64,000 bases of DNA from Streptomyces violaceoruber. Lineage in GTDB: Bacteria; Actinomycetota; Actinomycetes; Streptomycetales; Streptomycetaceae. The notes under the pieces were generated by a model. It was not told where the DNA came from, ran no database searches, and saw only the letters and a list, made by a program, of their open reading frames with translations. The stretch is taken from assembly GCA_000720805.1 (NCBI GenBank), contig JODI01000038.1:1-64000 (forward strand). The letters are read 5' to 3'. The position numbers were made by a program, and so were the translations under genes. Shown piece after piece: positions 7,855 to 16,070 of the stretch. The stretch's first letter is position 1. Each line of letters opens with the position of its first letter.

Positions 7855-9084
7855 ATGCCGCTGCACACCCAGGCCGGCCGACGGCTGCGCCATGCGCCGC
7901 CGCGGATCGCGCTCACCTCCCTGCCGGCCGTCGCGGCCGTCACCAAGGGCGTCGGCCGACTCGGATCCGGCAACGGCTGCGACGCGGCGGCGGACCCGGC
8001 CCTCTCCGCCTTCGCGGCCGAGCTGCCGTGGCCGGACGACGGTCAGTCGAGCGTGGAGGCCGGGGGGCTGGGCAGCCTCGGGACGCGGGGCGAGCAGACG
8101 TCTGTGGCGGTCGCCGGTGAGCCAAGGACCAGAGCCAGAGCCAGAGCCAGGGCCAAAGGGCTTACGGCGCCGTGGTCATGGCGGCGCGGGCGGGTGACGG
8201 CGGTGCTCGCGCTGCTGTGCACCACCATGCTCCTGCTGCACCGCCGGATACCCAACGGTCCCGGCCGGCCCGCCGGCCTCGTCGAGAACTTTCTGCCCTG
8301 GGTGGGCGCAGCCGTGCTCCCTCTGCTGGTGGCTGCCTTGGTCCGGCGGTCGGCGACGGCGCTGGTCGCCGTGTTGCTGCCGGCCGTGACGTGGGTGTCC
8401 CTCTTCGGCGGCACACTCGCCGACAAACGCGGCACGGGCGGTGACCTGACCGTGGTCAGCCACAACGTGGGTGACGCCGACCCCGGCCCGGCCTCCCGTT
8501 TGCTGGCCGCCTCCGGCGCCGATGTGATCGGGCTGGAGGAACTGACCGACGCGAACGTGCCCGCGTACGAGCGGGTGCTGGCCGACGCATATCCGTACCA
8601 CCATGTGGTGGGCACCGTCGGGCTGTGGAGCAAACGGCCGTTGCGGGACGTGCGGCCGGTGCCGATCATGGCGTGGACGCGGGCGTTGCGCGCGACGGTC
8701 GGGACACCGAGGGGACCCGTCGCGGTCTTCGTGGCCCATTTGCCGTCGGTGCGGGTGCAGCCGGCCGAAGGGTTCACAACAAACTGGCGTGATCACGCTG
8801 TGGTGCGGCTTGCTGACGCCGTCCACCGTGCTCCGGAGCGGCGGCGGATCCTCATGGGCGATTTCAACGGGTCCCCGGACGACCGCGGATTGACCCCGGT
8901 GACCTCGGTGATGCGGTCGGCGCAGCAGGTGGCGGGCGCGGGCTTCGGATTCACCTGGCCGGCCGCCCTGCCGGTGGTGCGGATCGACCACGTGTTCACA
9001 CAAGGGGTCGACCCCGTGGCGGCGTGGACGCTGCCGCGTACCGGGAGCGATCACCGCCCGGTCGCCGCTTCGGTCAACCTCTGA
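7855..9084 (+). CDS. membrane-anchored endonuclease/exonuclease/phosphatase-family protein
   Basis: 409-residue protein. ATG at 7855 has GGAGG 8 bases upstream. Three hydrophobic segments (about residues 114-128, 146-163, 167-186) precede a C-terminal EEP catalytic domain with the metal and active-site motifs SHNVGDAD, GLEELTD, GDFNGSPDD and GSDHRPV. EEP proteins cleave phosphodiester or phosphomonoester bonds in nucleic acids, phosphoinositides or sphingolipids; with this topology the domain is probably extracytoplasmic. The first 100 residues are unusual for the family, ending in an (RA)n tract encoded by a hexanucleotide repeat; a later start is possible but lacks a ribosome site. It is followed by a CseBC-like pair on the same strand. 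Confidence 0.82.
   Translation: MPLHTQAGRRLRHAPPRIALTSLPAVAAVTKGVGRLGSGNGCDAAADPALSAFAAELPWPDDGQSSVEAGGLGSLGTRGEQTSVAVAGEPRTRARARARAKGLTAPWSWRRGRVTAVLALLCTTMLLLHRRIPNGPGRPAGLVENFLPWVGAAVLPLLVAALVRRSATALVAVLLPAVTWVSLFGGTLADKRGTGGDLTVVSHNVGDADPGPASRLLAASGADVIGLEELTDANVPAYERVLADAYPYHHVVGTVGLWSKRPLRDVRPVPIMAWTRALRATVGTPRGPVAVFVAHLPSVRVQPAEGFTTNWRDHAVVRLADAVHRAPERRRILMGDFNGSPDDRGLTPVTSVMRSAQQVAGAGFGFTWPAALPVVRIDHVFTQGVDPVAAWTLPRTGSDHRPVAASVNL
8129..8152 (+). repeat. hexanucleotide tandem repeat in EEP gene
   Basis: CCAGAG is repeated three to four times, with a final CCAGGG. It encodes an alternating Arg-Ala stretch just before the first membrane segment, where positive charge would favour a cytoplasmic N-terminus. 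A 6-bp unit could expand or contract without shifting the frame. Confidence 0.8.
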
Positions 9085-9162
9085 TGGCTTTCTTCCTTCT
9101 TACTCGTGTGGTGCCTGGTGTTGTTGATTCGTGCGCGTGTGACAGGTGAGCAGGTGAGGCAG

Positions 9163-9849
9163 GTGTCCGAGTCCGTGAACGTGCTCCTCGTCGAGGACGA
9201 CGTCGTGATCCGCCGGACCGTGGGGCTCATGCTGGAGCGCTACGGCTACACGGTGGCATCCGCGGAGGACGGGCTGGCAGGGCTGGAGCTGTTCCGGGCA
9301 GGGGGACACGACCTGCTGCTCCTGGACGTGATGCTGCCGGGCCTTGACGGCATCGGACTGTGCCGACGGGTGCGGGAGACCAGCCTGGTGCCGGTCCTGA
9401 TGATGTCCGCGCGCGGCGACTCGCTCGACGTGGTCGGGGGACTGGAGGCAGGCGCGGACGACTACGTCGTCAAGCCCGTCGAGTCCCCGGTTCTGGTGGC
9501 GCGGATACGCGCGCTGCTGCGCCGGGCCACCTTCACCCGCGCCGAACCGGCCGTCGACGGCCGGTCGGTGCTCACCTTCGGAGACCTGACGCTCGACACG
9601 GACGGGCTGGAGGCGCGGGTGGCCGGTGAACCCGTGGTCCTGACGCCGACCGAGCTGCGGCTGTTGCTGGAGTTCGCCGCGCATCCGGGGACGGTGCTGG
9701 AGCGGCAGAGGCTGCTGCGCAATGTGTGGGACTACGGCTGGGACGGTGACAGCAGGGTCGTGGACCTGTGCGTGCAACGGCTGCGAAAGAAGATCGGCGC
9801 CGAGCGGATCGAGACGGTCCGCGGCTTCGGCTACAAGCTCGTGCGCTGA
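9163..9849 (+). CDS. OmpR-family response regulator (CseB-like)
   Basis: 228-residue response regulator. Receiver domain (1-120) has the acidic pair EDD, phospho-acceptor Asp55 (LLLLDVMLPG), the SAR switch segment and Lys of VVKP. A winged-helix DNA-binding domain follows (about 135-228; TPTELRLLLEF, ERIETVRGFGYKL). It closely parallels the CseB encoded near the right end of this window, including the same aspartate number and C-terminal ending. The start is uncertain: GTG at 9163 fits the family length, but the nearest purine-rich site is only 2-4 bases away; GTGs at 9154 and 9175 are alternatives. Its stop is one base before the kinase gene, so the pair is translated together. Confidence 0.9.
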   Translation: MSESVNVLLVEDDVVIRRTVGLMLERYGYTVASAEDGLAGLELFRAGGHDLLLLDVMLPGLDGIGLCRRVRETSLVPVLMMSARGDSLDVVGGLEAGADDYVVKPVESPVLVARIRALLRRATFTRAEPAVDGRSVLTFGDLTLDTDGLEARVAGEPVVLTPTELRLLLEFAAHPGTVLERQRLLRNVWDYGWDGDSRVVDLCVQRLRKKIGAERIETVRGFGYKLVR

Positions 9850-9850
9850 C

Positions 9851-11068
9851 ATGACACGCCCTTTCGCCTCGCTGCTCTGGAAGATCACTGCTCTGGTGGG
9901 CACCGCCTGCTGCGTGGTAGCCCTGGTCATCGGGGTCCTCGTGCACAGGGCGACGTACGAGCGCTCGATCGCGGAGGGCGAGGCCAGGGCCCTCGGCGAG
10001 CTCGCAGACGCGTCGCAGCGAAAGCCCGGCGCGGCCGACGCCGTCATCACTGGCCCCCACGAACTGCCCCGTACTCTCCGCGAGCAGGTACGCAAGGCCG
10101 ACGGCAGACCCCAGACCTGGTACGACACACGCGTGGCACATGTTCCCTGGATGTGGGCCGCCCAGGAGTCCGAGGGCCGATGGACGGGCGTCCGCGTCCA
10201 CATGGACCTCGACTGGCTCAGCCGTAAGGCACTCGACCGGCACATGACGTACGCGGCGATCGCGGCGCTGGCCATAGTGCTTCCGCTGTCAGCGCTGGTC
10301 ACCGAGCTCCTGGTCCGGAGGCTGCGCCGGGTCGCCGCCACAGCGCGCCGCATCACCGAAGGCGAACTGGACGTGCGCACCGGCGGCCCGGGGCGGAGCA
10401 GGGACGAGATCGCGGACATCTCGGTGGCCGTCGACCACATGGCGGGCAGCCTGGAGCGGCGGCTGCGCGGCGAGCAGCGGTTCACCGCCGATGTGGCGCA
10501 CGAACTGCGGACCCCGCTGATGGGACTGGTCACCTCGGCGGAACTGCTGCCCGGGAGCGAGGCGACCGATCTGGTGCGAGACCGGGTCCGGGTGCTGCGC
10601 ACGCTGGTCGAGGAGCTGCTGGAGGTGTCGAAGCTGGACGCGGGCGCGGAACAGGCTGAGCCGGTGACCGTTCCGCTCGGCGAGCTGGTGGAGGATTCGG
10701 TACGGCGCACCGGGCTGACGGCGCGGGTGTCGGCGGCGGGTGCCGGGACGGTACGCACCGATCCACGGCGGCTGGACCGGATCCTCGCGAACCTGGTCGG
10801 CAACGCCCACCGGCACGGGCGGGCACCGGTCACCGTGGCGGTGGACGGCGCCACCGTCGTCGTACGGGACCACGGCCCGGGTTTCCCGGCGGAGCTGCTC
10901 GCCCACGGGCCGCAACGCTTCCGGACCGGAGCGGCCGAGCGCGGCCAGGGCCACGGCCTCGGGCTGACGATCGCGCTGGGCCAGGCCCAAGTCATCCAGG
11001 CACGCCTGGAGTTCGCCAACGCGCCCGACGGGGGAGCGACGGCCACATTACGCCTCCCGCCCGGCTGA
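9851..11068 (+). CDS. sensor histidine kinase (CseC-like)
   Basis: 405-residue membrane kinase. Transmembrane segments at about residues 12-31 and 134-153 enclose an extracytoplasmic sensor region of about 100 residues. Then come a HAMP linker, the phospho-acceptor His217 in ADVAHELRTP, and an ATPase domain with N-box ILANLVGNAHRH, DHGPGFP and GQGHGLGL. It partners the response regulator immediately upstream. It resembles CseC of the sigma-E envelope-stress system, but no sigma factor or CseA-like gene is adjacent, so its output is not necessarily an ECF sigma factor. The sensor domain differs from CseC, implying a different signal. Confidence 0.9.
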   Translation: MTRPFASLLWKITALVGTACCVVALVIGVLVHRATYERSIAEGEARALGELADASQRKPGAADAVITGPHELPRTLREQVRKADGRPQTWYDTRVAHVPWMWAAQESEGRWTGVRVHMDLDWLSRKALDRHMTYAAIAALAIVLPLSALVTELLVRRLRRVAATARRITEGELDVRTGGPGRSRDEIADISVAVDHMAGSLERRLRGEQRFTADVAHELRTPLMGLVTSAELLPGSEATDLVRDRVRVLRTLVEELLEVSKLDAGAEQAEPVTVPLGELVEDSVRRTGLTARVSAAGAGTVRTDPRRLDRILANLVGNAHRHGRAPVTVAVDGATVVVRDHGPGFPAELLAHGPQRFRTGAAERGQGHGLGLTIALGQAQVIQARLEFANAPDGGATATLRLPPG

Positions 11069-11165
11069 CCGACGCCCCACTTCGCCCGAGGCGTCGCGAC
11101 GGGGCCTTTGCTGCTGGAGTACCAGCGTCTTCGGTTCTCGGTTCCAGGTTCTCCCGCTCGTCCGG

Positions 11166-11194
11166 CCCTTGCGGACAGAAGCTGACCGCAAGGG
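11166..11194. repeat. inverted repeat upstream of DinB gene
   Basis: CCCTTGCGG (11166-11174) and CCGCAAGGG (11186-11194) are perfect arms around 11 bases. The site lies between the CseC-like gene and the DinB gene. It could be a terminator without a T-run, or an operator. Confidence 0.5.
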
Positions 11195-11251
11195 TCCGTA
11201 GCGTCGTCGGTGTCGGGGAAAGCCCCCGCTCCAGACGAAAGGCGGCCGGTC

Positions 11252-11800
11252 ATGGTCACTCACGTGCGAGCCGAGGCGCAGGGCGACGAGCGCGGGGCGC
11301 TGCTGTCCTTCCTGGCCGAGCAGCGCGGCGGCATCCGGCGGGCCCTGCTCGGGCTGACGGACGAGCAGGCGTCGAGCAGGCCCAGCGCGAGCGAGCTGTC
11401 CCTGGGCGGCCTGCTCAAGCACGTCGCCGAGGTGGAGCAGACCTGGGTGGCCCGTGCCAAGGGGGAGCCGCCGGCGGTGAAGCGGGACGAGTCGAACTGG
11501 CACGAGTGTTTCCAGCTGGCCGAGGGGGAGAGTGTCGAGTCGCAACTCGCCCACTGGGAGGAGGTCGCCGCCGAGACGGAGGCGTACGTCCGCGCGGTCC
11601 CCGGTCTCGACGACACCTTCCCGCTCCCGAACGACCCCTGGTTCCCGCCGGACGAGCGGGTCTCCGTGCGCTGGCTGGTCCTGCACCTGATCCGCGAGAC
11701 GGCCCGGCACGCCGGCCACGCCGACATCATCCGGGAGTCCCTGGACGGCGCCACCGCCTTCGAACTGGTGGCGAAGGAGCAGGGCACCTCCTGGGGGTGA
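11252..11800 (+). CDS. DinB/DUF664 family protein
   Basis: 182-residue protein of the DinB/YfiT four-helix-bundle superfamily. Characteristic text includes LLSFLAEQRGGIRRALLGLTD, the first-helix-region His in LLKHVAEVEQTW, and the paired histidines in LHLIRETARHAGHADIIRE, which together would form the metal site. Members of this superfamily are often metal-dependent thiol (bacillithiol or mycothiol) transferases; in actinobacteria the partner would be mycothiol, but the substrate is not deducible. ATG at 11252 has AAAGG 9 bases upstream. The PadR gene follows 26 bases later on the same strand. Confidence 0.85.
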   Translation: MVTHVRAEAQGDERGALLSFLAEQRGGIRRALLGLTDEQASSRPSASELSLGGLLKHVAEVEQTWVARAKGEPPAVKRDESNWHECFQLAEGESVESQLAHWEEVAAETEAYVRAVPGLDDTFPLPNDPWFPPDERVSVRWLVLHLIRETARHAGHADIIRESLDGATAFELVAKEQGTSWG

Positions 11801-11826
11801 GGCCGGCGCGGCCTACTCTGGACGGC

Positions 11827-12468
11827 ATGTCAGCGATCCGTCTCCTCGTGCTCGGAGCCGTCCGTCAGCACGGGCGGGCCCACGGCTACCAGGTGCGCAA
11901 CGACCTGGAGTACTGGGGCGCGCACGAGTGGTCCAACGCCAAGCCAGGCTCGATCTACCACGCCCTGAAGCAGATGGCGAAGCAGGGACTGCTGATCGCG
12001 CACGAGATCGCGCCGTCCACGGCCGGGGGGCCGCCGCGGACGGAGTACGAGATCACCGAGGCCGGTGAGGCGGAGTGCTTCAGGCTGGTACGCGAGGCGC
12101 TGACCTCGTACGACCAGAAGATGGACGTCAAGTCGGCGGCCATCGGCTTCATGGTGGAACTACCGCGTGCCGAGGCGGTGGCGCTCCTGAAGGAACGGAT
12201 CCGGGGGATCGAGCAGTGGCGCTTTTCCGTCACCGAGCACTACGTGCCCGAGGACGGCCCGGAGCAGCTCGGTCACATCGGCGAGATCATGAACCTCTGG
12301 ATCCACACCGCCGACGCCGAGGCCGAGTGGACCCAGGGGCTGATCGCCCGCATCGAGGGCGGCGCCTACACCTTCGCCGGCGAGGGCGAGCCGTTCGTCG
12401 GCATTCTGGCGGAGGGCGAGAAGAATCCGTACGCCACGGGGGAGCCGCATCCCGAGGATGCTCGCTAA
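11827..12468 (+). CDS. PadR-family transcriptional regulator
   Basis: 213-residue regulator. The N-terminal winged helix (residues 1-85: LLVLGAVRQHGRAHGYQVRNDL, SIYHALKQMAKQGLL, RTEYEITEAGE) is typical PadR; the C-terminal helical domain (about 95-190) matches the Vir-type dimerisation region. The start has no Shine-Dalgarno sequence; instead TACTCT lies 7 bases before the ATG, pointing to a leaderless transcript. Its stop codon overlaps the first of two TCAAGTTTGA boxes, and the ABC exporter genes follow, so it very probably represses that exporter and responds to its substrate. Confidence 0.9.
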   Translation: MSAIRLLVLGAVRQHGRAHGYQVRNDLEYWGAHEWSNAKPGSIYHALKQMAKQGLLIAHEIAPSTAGGPPRTEYEITEAGEAECFRLVREALTSYDQKMDVKSAAIGFMVELPRAEAVALLKERIRGIEQWRFSVTEHYVPEDGPEQLGHIGEIMNLWIHTADAEAEWTQGLIARIEGGAYTFAGEGEPFVGILAEGEKNPYATGEPHPEDAR

Positions 12469-12482
12469 TCAAGTTTGACTAA
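12466..12482. promoter_or_regulatory. PadR-type operator box 1
   Basis: TAATCAAGTTTGACTAA, with core TCAA-GT-TTGA at 12469-12478. It overlaps the padR stop codon. It is partnered by box 2 exactly 53 bp downstream, about five helical turns, consistent with cooperative binding by a dimeric repressor. Assignment to PadR is an inference from position and symmetry. Confidence 0.65.
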
Positions 12483-12518
12483 CCGCCCGAGCGGGCATAC
12501 GCCCCTTCGGCGAGCTGG

Positions 12519-12535
12519 TAGTCAAGTTTGATTAG
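12519..12535. promoter_or_regulatory. PadR-type operator box 2
   Basis: TAGTCAAGTTTGATTAG with the same 10-bp core (12522-12531). It lies 36 bases before the ABC ATPase start, where it would overlap the promoter or early transcript. Flanks are the mirror of box 1. Confidence 0.65.
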
Positions 12536-12571
12536 CTTGCTCGCTCCGTCATGCGACCCGGAAGGACCCCC

Positions 12572-13522
12572 ATGACCGACGCGATCGTCGCCGAAGGCCT
12601 GCGGAAGCGGTACGGCGACAAGGCGGCCCTGGACGGGCTCGATCTCACCGTGGCCCGCGGCACCGTCCACGGCGTGCTGGGCCCGAACGGCGCCGGCAAG
12701 ACCACCGCCGTACGGATCCTGACCACCCTGCTGCGGCCGGACGAGGGCCGCGCCGAGGTGGCGGGCCACGACGTGGTCCGGCAGGCCTACGACGTACGCC
12801 TGCGGATCGGCCTGCTCGGCCAGCACGCGGCCCTGGACGAGGAGCTCTCCGGCCGCCAGAACCTGGACCTGTTCGGCCGCCTCCACCACCTGGGCGCCCG
12901 CCACGCGCGCGTGCGCGCCGACGAACTGCTGGAACGCTTCGGCCTCACCGACACCGGCCGCAAACCGGTCCGCGCCTACAGCGGCGGCATGCGGCGCCGC
13001 CTGGACCTCGCGGCCTCCCTCATCACCGAACCGGAGGTCCTCTTCCTGGACGAACCCACCACCGGCCTCGACCCGCGCGGCCGCGCCGAGGTGTGGGCCG
13101 CGGTCCGCTCCCTCGTCGGCGGCGGTACGACGGTCCTGCTGACCACCCAGTACCTGGAGGAGGCCGACCAACTGGCCGACCGTATCTCGGTCGTCGACGC
13201 CGGCCGGGTCGTCGCCGACGGCACGGCCGACGAACTCAAGGCGTTGACCGGCGGGGACCGCATCGACGTGGTGCTGCGGGACGGCGGTCAACTGGGCGCG
13301 GCTCTCGCGCTGTTGCCGGTCTCCGGGGGCGAGGTCTCCGTCGACACCGACCGCCGGCTGCTCAGCGCCCCGGTCACCGACCGGATGGCCGCCCTCTCCG
13401 GTGTCGTACGGGCCCTGGAGGAGGCCGGCATCGACGCCGAGGACGTCTCCCTGCGCCGCCCGACGCTGGACGAGGTGTTCCTGCACCTCACCGGCGACCA
13501 CCGAGTGAAGGAGGCCGCGTGA
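12572..13522 (+). CDS. ABC exporter ATP-binding protein (DrrA type)
   Basis: 316-residue ATPase of the daunorubicin-resistance (DrrA/CcmA) class. Walker [11 protein letters not shown]-loop [11 protein letters not shown], signature YSGGMRRRL, Walker [13 protein letters not shown], and H-loop replaced by Gln in [11 protein letters not shown], a substitution common in this subfamily. A C-terminal extension (about 225-316, ending [12 protein letters not shown]) is the usual regulatory domain. ATG at 12572 has GGAAGGA 5 bases upstream; an earlier in-frame ATG at 12551 lacks one. It overlaps the permease gene by 4 bases. The exporter probably removes an amphipathic drug or lipid; substrate unknown. 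Confidence 0.93.
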   Translation: MTDAIVAEGLRKRYGDKAALDGLDLTVARGTVHGVLGPNGAGKTTAVRILTTLLRPDEGRAEVAGHDVVRQAYDVRLRIGLLGQHAALDEELSGRQNLDLFGRLHHLGARHARVRADELLERFGLTDTGRKPVRAYSGGMRRRLDLAASLITEPEVLFLDEPTTGLDPRGRAEVWAAVRSLVGGGTTVLLTTQYLEEADQLADRISVVDAGRVVADGTADELKALTGGDRIDVVLRDGGQLGAALALLPVSGGEVSVDTDRRLLSAPVTDRMAALSGVVRALEEAGIDAEDVSLRRPTLDEVFLHLTGDHRVKEAA

Positions 13523-14313
13523 GCGCCGGCACGTACGCGAGCAGGCACACCGCGCGCACCCACGCGCTGACCGATTCCTGGACCATGACCCGGCGTGAAC
13601 TCGCCCACTGGACCCGGCAGCCGGCGCAGGTCCTGGTGGGTCTGGTCTTCCCCGTGATGCTGCTGCTGATGTTCGGCTACCTCATCGGCGGCGGCCGGGG
13701 CGTCGAGGGGGAGTACGTCGACTACCTGGTCCCCGGCATGCTCGCCCTCACCATGGCCTTCGGCCTGGAGAGCACGATGCTCGCCGTCACCCAGGACCTC
13801 AACAAGGGCGTCATCGACCGCTTCCGCTCCATGCCCATGACCAACGGCGCGGTCCTGGTCGGCCGTTCGGCCGCCGACATGCTCCAGTCGGCGCTCAGCC
13901 TGACGGTGATGATCGGTGTCGCCTGCGCGCTCGGCTGGCGTGCGCACGGAGGGGTCGGCGGCTTCCTGGGCGCCCTCGGTCTCCTGCTGCTGTTCCGCTT
14001 CGCCATGCTGTGGATCGGCATCTACCTGGCGATGGTGGCCGGCAAGCCGGAACTGGTGCAGGCCGTGCAGATCCTCATCTGGCCGGTCGGCTTCCTCTCC
14101 AACGCGTTCGCGCTCCCCGACTCCATGCCGTCCTGGCTGGGCACGGCCGTCGAGTGGAACCCCATGTCGCGGACGGCGACGGCGGTACGGGACCTGTTCG
14201 GCTGGCCGGGCGCGGAGCCGGGACACGTGGGGGCCGCCGTGCTGTGGCCGGTGATTCTGCTGGCGGTGTTCTTTCCGTTGGCCCTGAGGAGGTTCGCACA
14301 CCTGAGCCGATGA
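13519..14313 (+). CDS. ABC-2 type exporter permease (DrrB type)
   Basis: 264-residue integral membrane protein with about six transmembrane segments (for example [68 protein letters not shown]). The loop [15 protein letters not shown] matches the DrrB/ABC2 permease signature region. GTG at 13519 overlaps the ATPase stop (GTGA) and is preceded by GGAGG, so it is translationally coupled. It forms the membrane half of the exporter with the upstream ATPase. Confidence 0.93.
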   Translation: MSAGTYASRHTARTHALTDSWTMTRRELAHWTRQPAQVLVGLVFPVMLLLMFGYLIGGGRGVEGEYVDYLVPGMLALTMAFGLESTMLAVTQDLNKGVIDRFRSMPMTNGAVLVGRSAADMLQSALSLTVMIGVACALGWRAHGGVGGFLGALGLLLLFRFAMLWIGIYLAMVAGKPELVQAVQILIWPVGFLSNAFALPDSMPSWLGTAVEWNPMSRTATAVRDLFGWPGAEPGHVGAAVLWPVILLAVFFPLALRRFAHLSR

Positions 14314-14326
14314 GCCGGGGCAGGCG

Positions 14327-15739
14327 TCAGTGATGGAACCCGGTCGCCGCCCCCTTGTCCCGGGTCGACGGCCCCGACTGGCGCCTCAGTTCCGGCAGCA
14401 GCCGGGTCAGGTCCTCCACGAACATGTCGGCGAGGTCGGCCGAGAAGCCGTTGCGGCAGACCACGCGCAGCACGGACAGGTCCTCCCGGTTCGGCGGGAA
14501 GGTGTACGCGGGCACCAGCCAGCCCTGCTCCCGCAGCCGCCGGGAGACGTCGAAGACGTCATAGGCCCGCACGTCGGGCGCGGTCGTGAAGGCGAACACC
14601 GGAAGCTCGTCGCCCCGGGTCAGCAACCGGAAGTCACCGAGCGCCTCCACGCGGTCGGCGAGGCTCAGCGCCACGTCCCGCGTGGACTGCTGCACGGCTC
14701 TGAAGCCGTCGAGGCCCAGCCGGAGAAACGTGTAGTACTGCGCGACCACCGGGGCGCCGGACCGGGAGAAGTTGAGGGCGAAGGTCGGCATGTCGCCGCC
14801 CAGGTAGTTGACGTGGAAGACGAGTTCCTCCGGCAGTGCCTCCTTGTCGCGCCACAGCGCCCAGCCGACGCCCGGGTACACCAGCCCGTACTTGTGCCCG
14901 GAGGTGTTGATGGAGGCGACCCTCGGCAGCCGGAAGTCCCACACCAGGTCCCCGTCGAGGAAGGGGGCGACCATCGCCCCGGACGCCCCGTCGACATGCA
15001 CGGGGATGTCCAGGCCGGTCCGCTCCTGGAGGGAGTCGAGGGCGGCGCACAGGTCCGCGATCGGCTCGTAGGAGCCGTCGAAGGTGGAGCCGAGGATGCC
15101 GACGACCCCGATGGTGTTCTCGTCGCACAGGTCGGCGGCGGCCTGCGGGTCGAGGTGGAACCGGTCGCCTTCCATCGGGACCAGCCGGGCCTCCACCTCC
15201 CAGAAGTTGCAGAACTTCTCCCAGCACACCTGGACGTTGACGCCCATGACGAGGTTCGGACGCGCGTCCCGCGACGGATAGCGGTCGGCGTTCGCCCTCG
15301 CCCAGCGCCGCTTGAGCGCCAGGCCCGCGAGCATGCAGGCCTCGCTCGACCCGGTCGTCGAACAGCCCACGGCCGCCGACGGGTCGGGCGCGTTCCACAG
15401 ATCGGCGAGCATGGCCACACAGCGCCGCTCCAGTTCGGCGGTACGCGGGTACTCGTCCTTGTCGATCATGTTCTTGTCCCGGCACTCACCCATCAGGACA
15501 CCGGCCTGCGGCTCCATCCAGGTGGTGACGAAGGTGGCGAGGTTCAGCCGCGCGTTGCCGTCCAGCATCAGCTCGTCGTGCACGAGCTGGTACGCCGTCG
15601 TCGGCGGCATGGGAGTGTCCGGGAGGCGATGCTTGGGCGGGGCCTCTTCCATGCCGGCGGCCGGGTTCGCCTCTCCGTAGAACGGGTTGACGGACAGGAG
15701 GCGCTCGTCGGACTCCGCGGGACCTTTGTGGAGCGGCAT
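14327..15739 (-). CDS. gad: glutamate decarboxylase
   Basis: 470-residue PLP-dependent group II decarboxylase, normal length for GadA/B. It would convert glutamate to GABA and CO2, consuming a proton. Landmarks: substrate-side segment FVTTWMEP, VGCSTTGSSEACMLAGLA, the cofactor-stacking HVDGASGAMVAPF, and PLP-binding Lys283 in NTSGHKYGL. ATG at 15739 has GAGGAG upstream; the frame continues upstream through a repeat-rich promoter that is not coding. No GABA antiporter gene is adjacent, so acid resistance is not certain; GABA-shunt metabolism is an alternative. It is divergent from tipA across about 330 bases. Confidence 0.93.
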   Translation of the reverse strand: MPLHKGPAESDERLLSVNPFYGEANPAAGMEEAPPKHRLPDTPMPPTTAYQLVHDELMLDGNARLNLATFVTTWMEPQAGVLMGECRDKNMIDKDEYPRTAELERRCVAMLADLWNAPDPSAAVGCSTTGSSEACMLAGLALKRRWARANADRYPSRDARPNLVMGVNVQVCWEKFCNFWEVEARLVPMEGDRFHLDPQAAADLCDENTIGVVGILGSTFDGSYEPIADLCAALDSLQERTGLDIPVHVDGASGAMVAPFLDGDLVWDFRLPRVASINTSGHKYGLVYPGVGWALWRDKEALPEELVFHVNYLGGDMPTFALNFSRSGAPVVAQYYTFLRLGLDGFRAVQQSTRDVALSLADRVEALGDFRLLTRGDELPVFAFTTAPDVRAYDVFDVSRRLREQGWLVPAYTFPPNREDLSVLRVVCRNGFSADLADMFVEDLTRLLPELRRQSGPSTRDKGAATGFHH

Positions 15740-15861
15740 GAATTCTCCTCGTGTCATGTGAAGAACGGTGATCGGCGGACCGGAGTTCCGTCCTCCCGCA
15801 GCTGCGTCCGGGGTCGCCCCACCACTCACGATAAGCGGACAAAACCGGCGCGACATCCGCA

Positions 15862-15926
15862 GCTGGACCGAAGCCGGCACCGCAGCGGACCGGAGTCGGC
15901 ACCGGGCGGACCGGAGTCGGCACCGG
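15862..15926. repeat. 21-bp tandem repeats between gad and tipA
   Basis: Two identical adjacent 21-base units (15885-15905, 15906-15926; each beginning GCGGACCGGAGTCGG) follow a diverged copy (15862-15883). Decayed remnants continue to the right. Length variation here would change gad-tipA promoter spacing. Confidence 0.8.
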
Positions 15927-16009
15927 AGCGGCCCCGCACCGAACTCGGAGCGGAGCCATCCCGAATCGCCATCCGAATCCCCATGCCGATTCCGGAGCGG
16001 AAAACGGGC

Positions 16010-16046
16010 TTGCACCTAACGTCGCGTGAGGTCCGAACGTGGAGCG
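16010..16046 (+). promoter_or_regulatory. tipA promoter with MerR-type operator
   Basis: TTGCAC is followed by exactly 19 bases and then GAACGT. The spacer contains the imperfect palindrome CTAACG-TCG-CGTGAGG. The 19-bp spacing and the sequence closely match the known S. lividans ptipA promoter, in which TipAL bound to a thiopeptide twists the spacer to activate transcription. This supports autoregulation here. Confidence 0.88.
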
Positions 16047-16070
16047 CGTACCGAGAAGGGAGCGGACGAA

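Larger units (their letters stand above)
15740..16070. other. gad-tipA divergent promoter region
   Basis: The region contains a 21-bp tandem repeat array (15862-15926), further decayed copies up to about 15955, and the tipA promoter at 16010-16046. No gene is visible. Any gad promoter should lie in the left half; I could not identify it confidently. Confidence 0.6.

Noticed and set aside
5802..14326. Possible genomic island between aldehyde dehydrogenase and gad
   Set aside because: Looks accessory by gene content, but I saw no integrase, tRNA, direct-repeat boundary or clear GC change.
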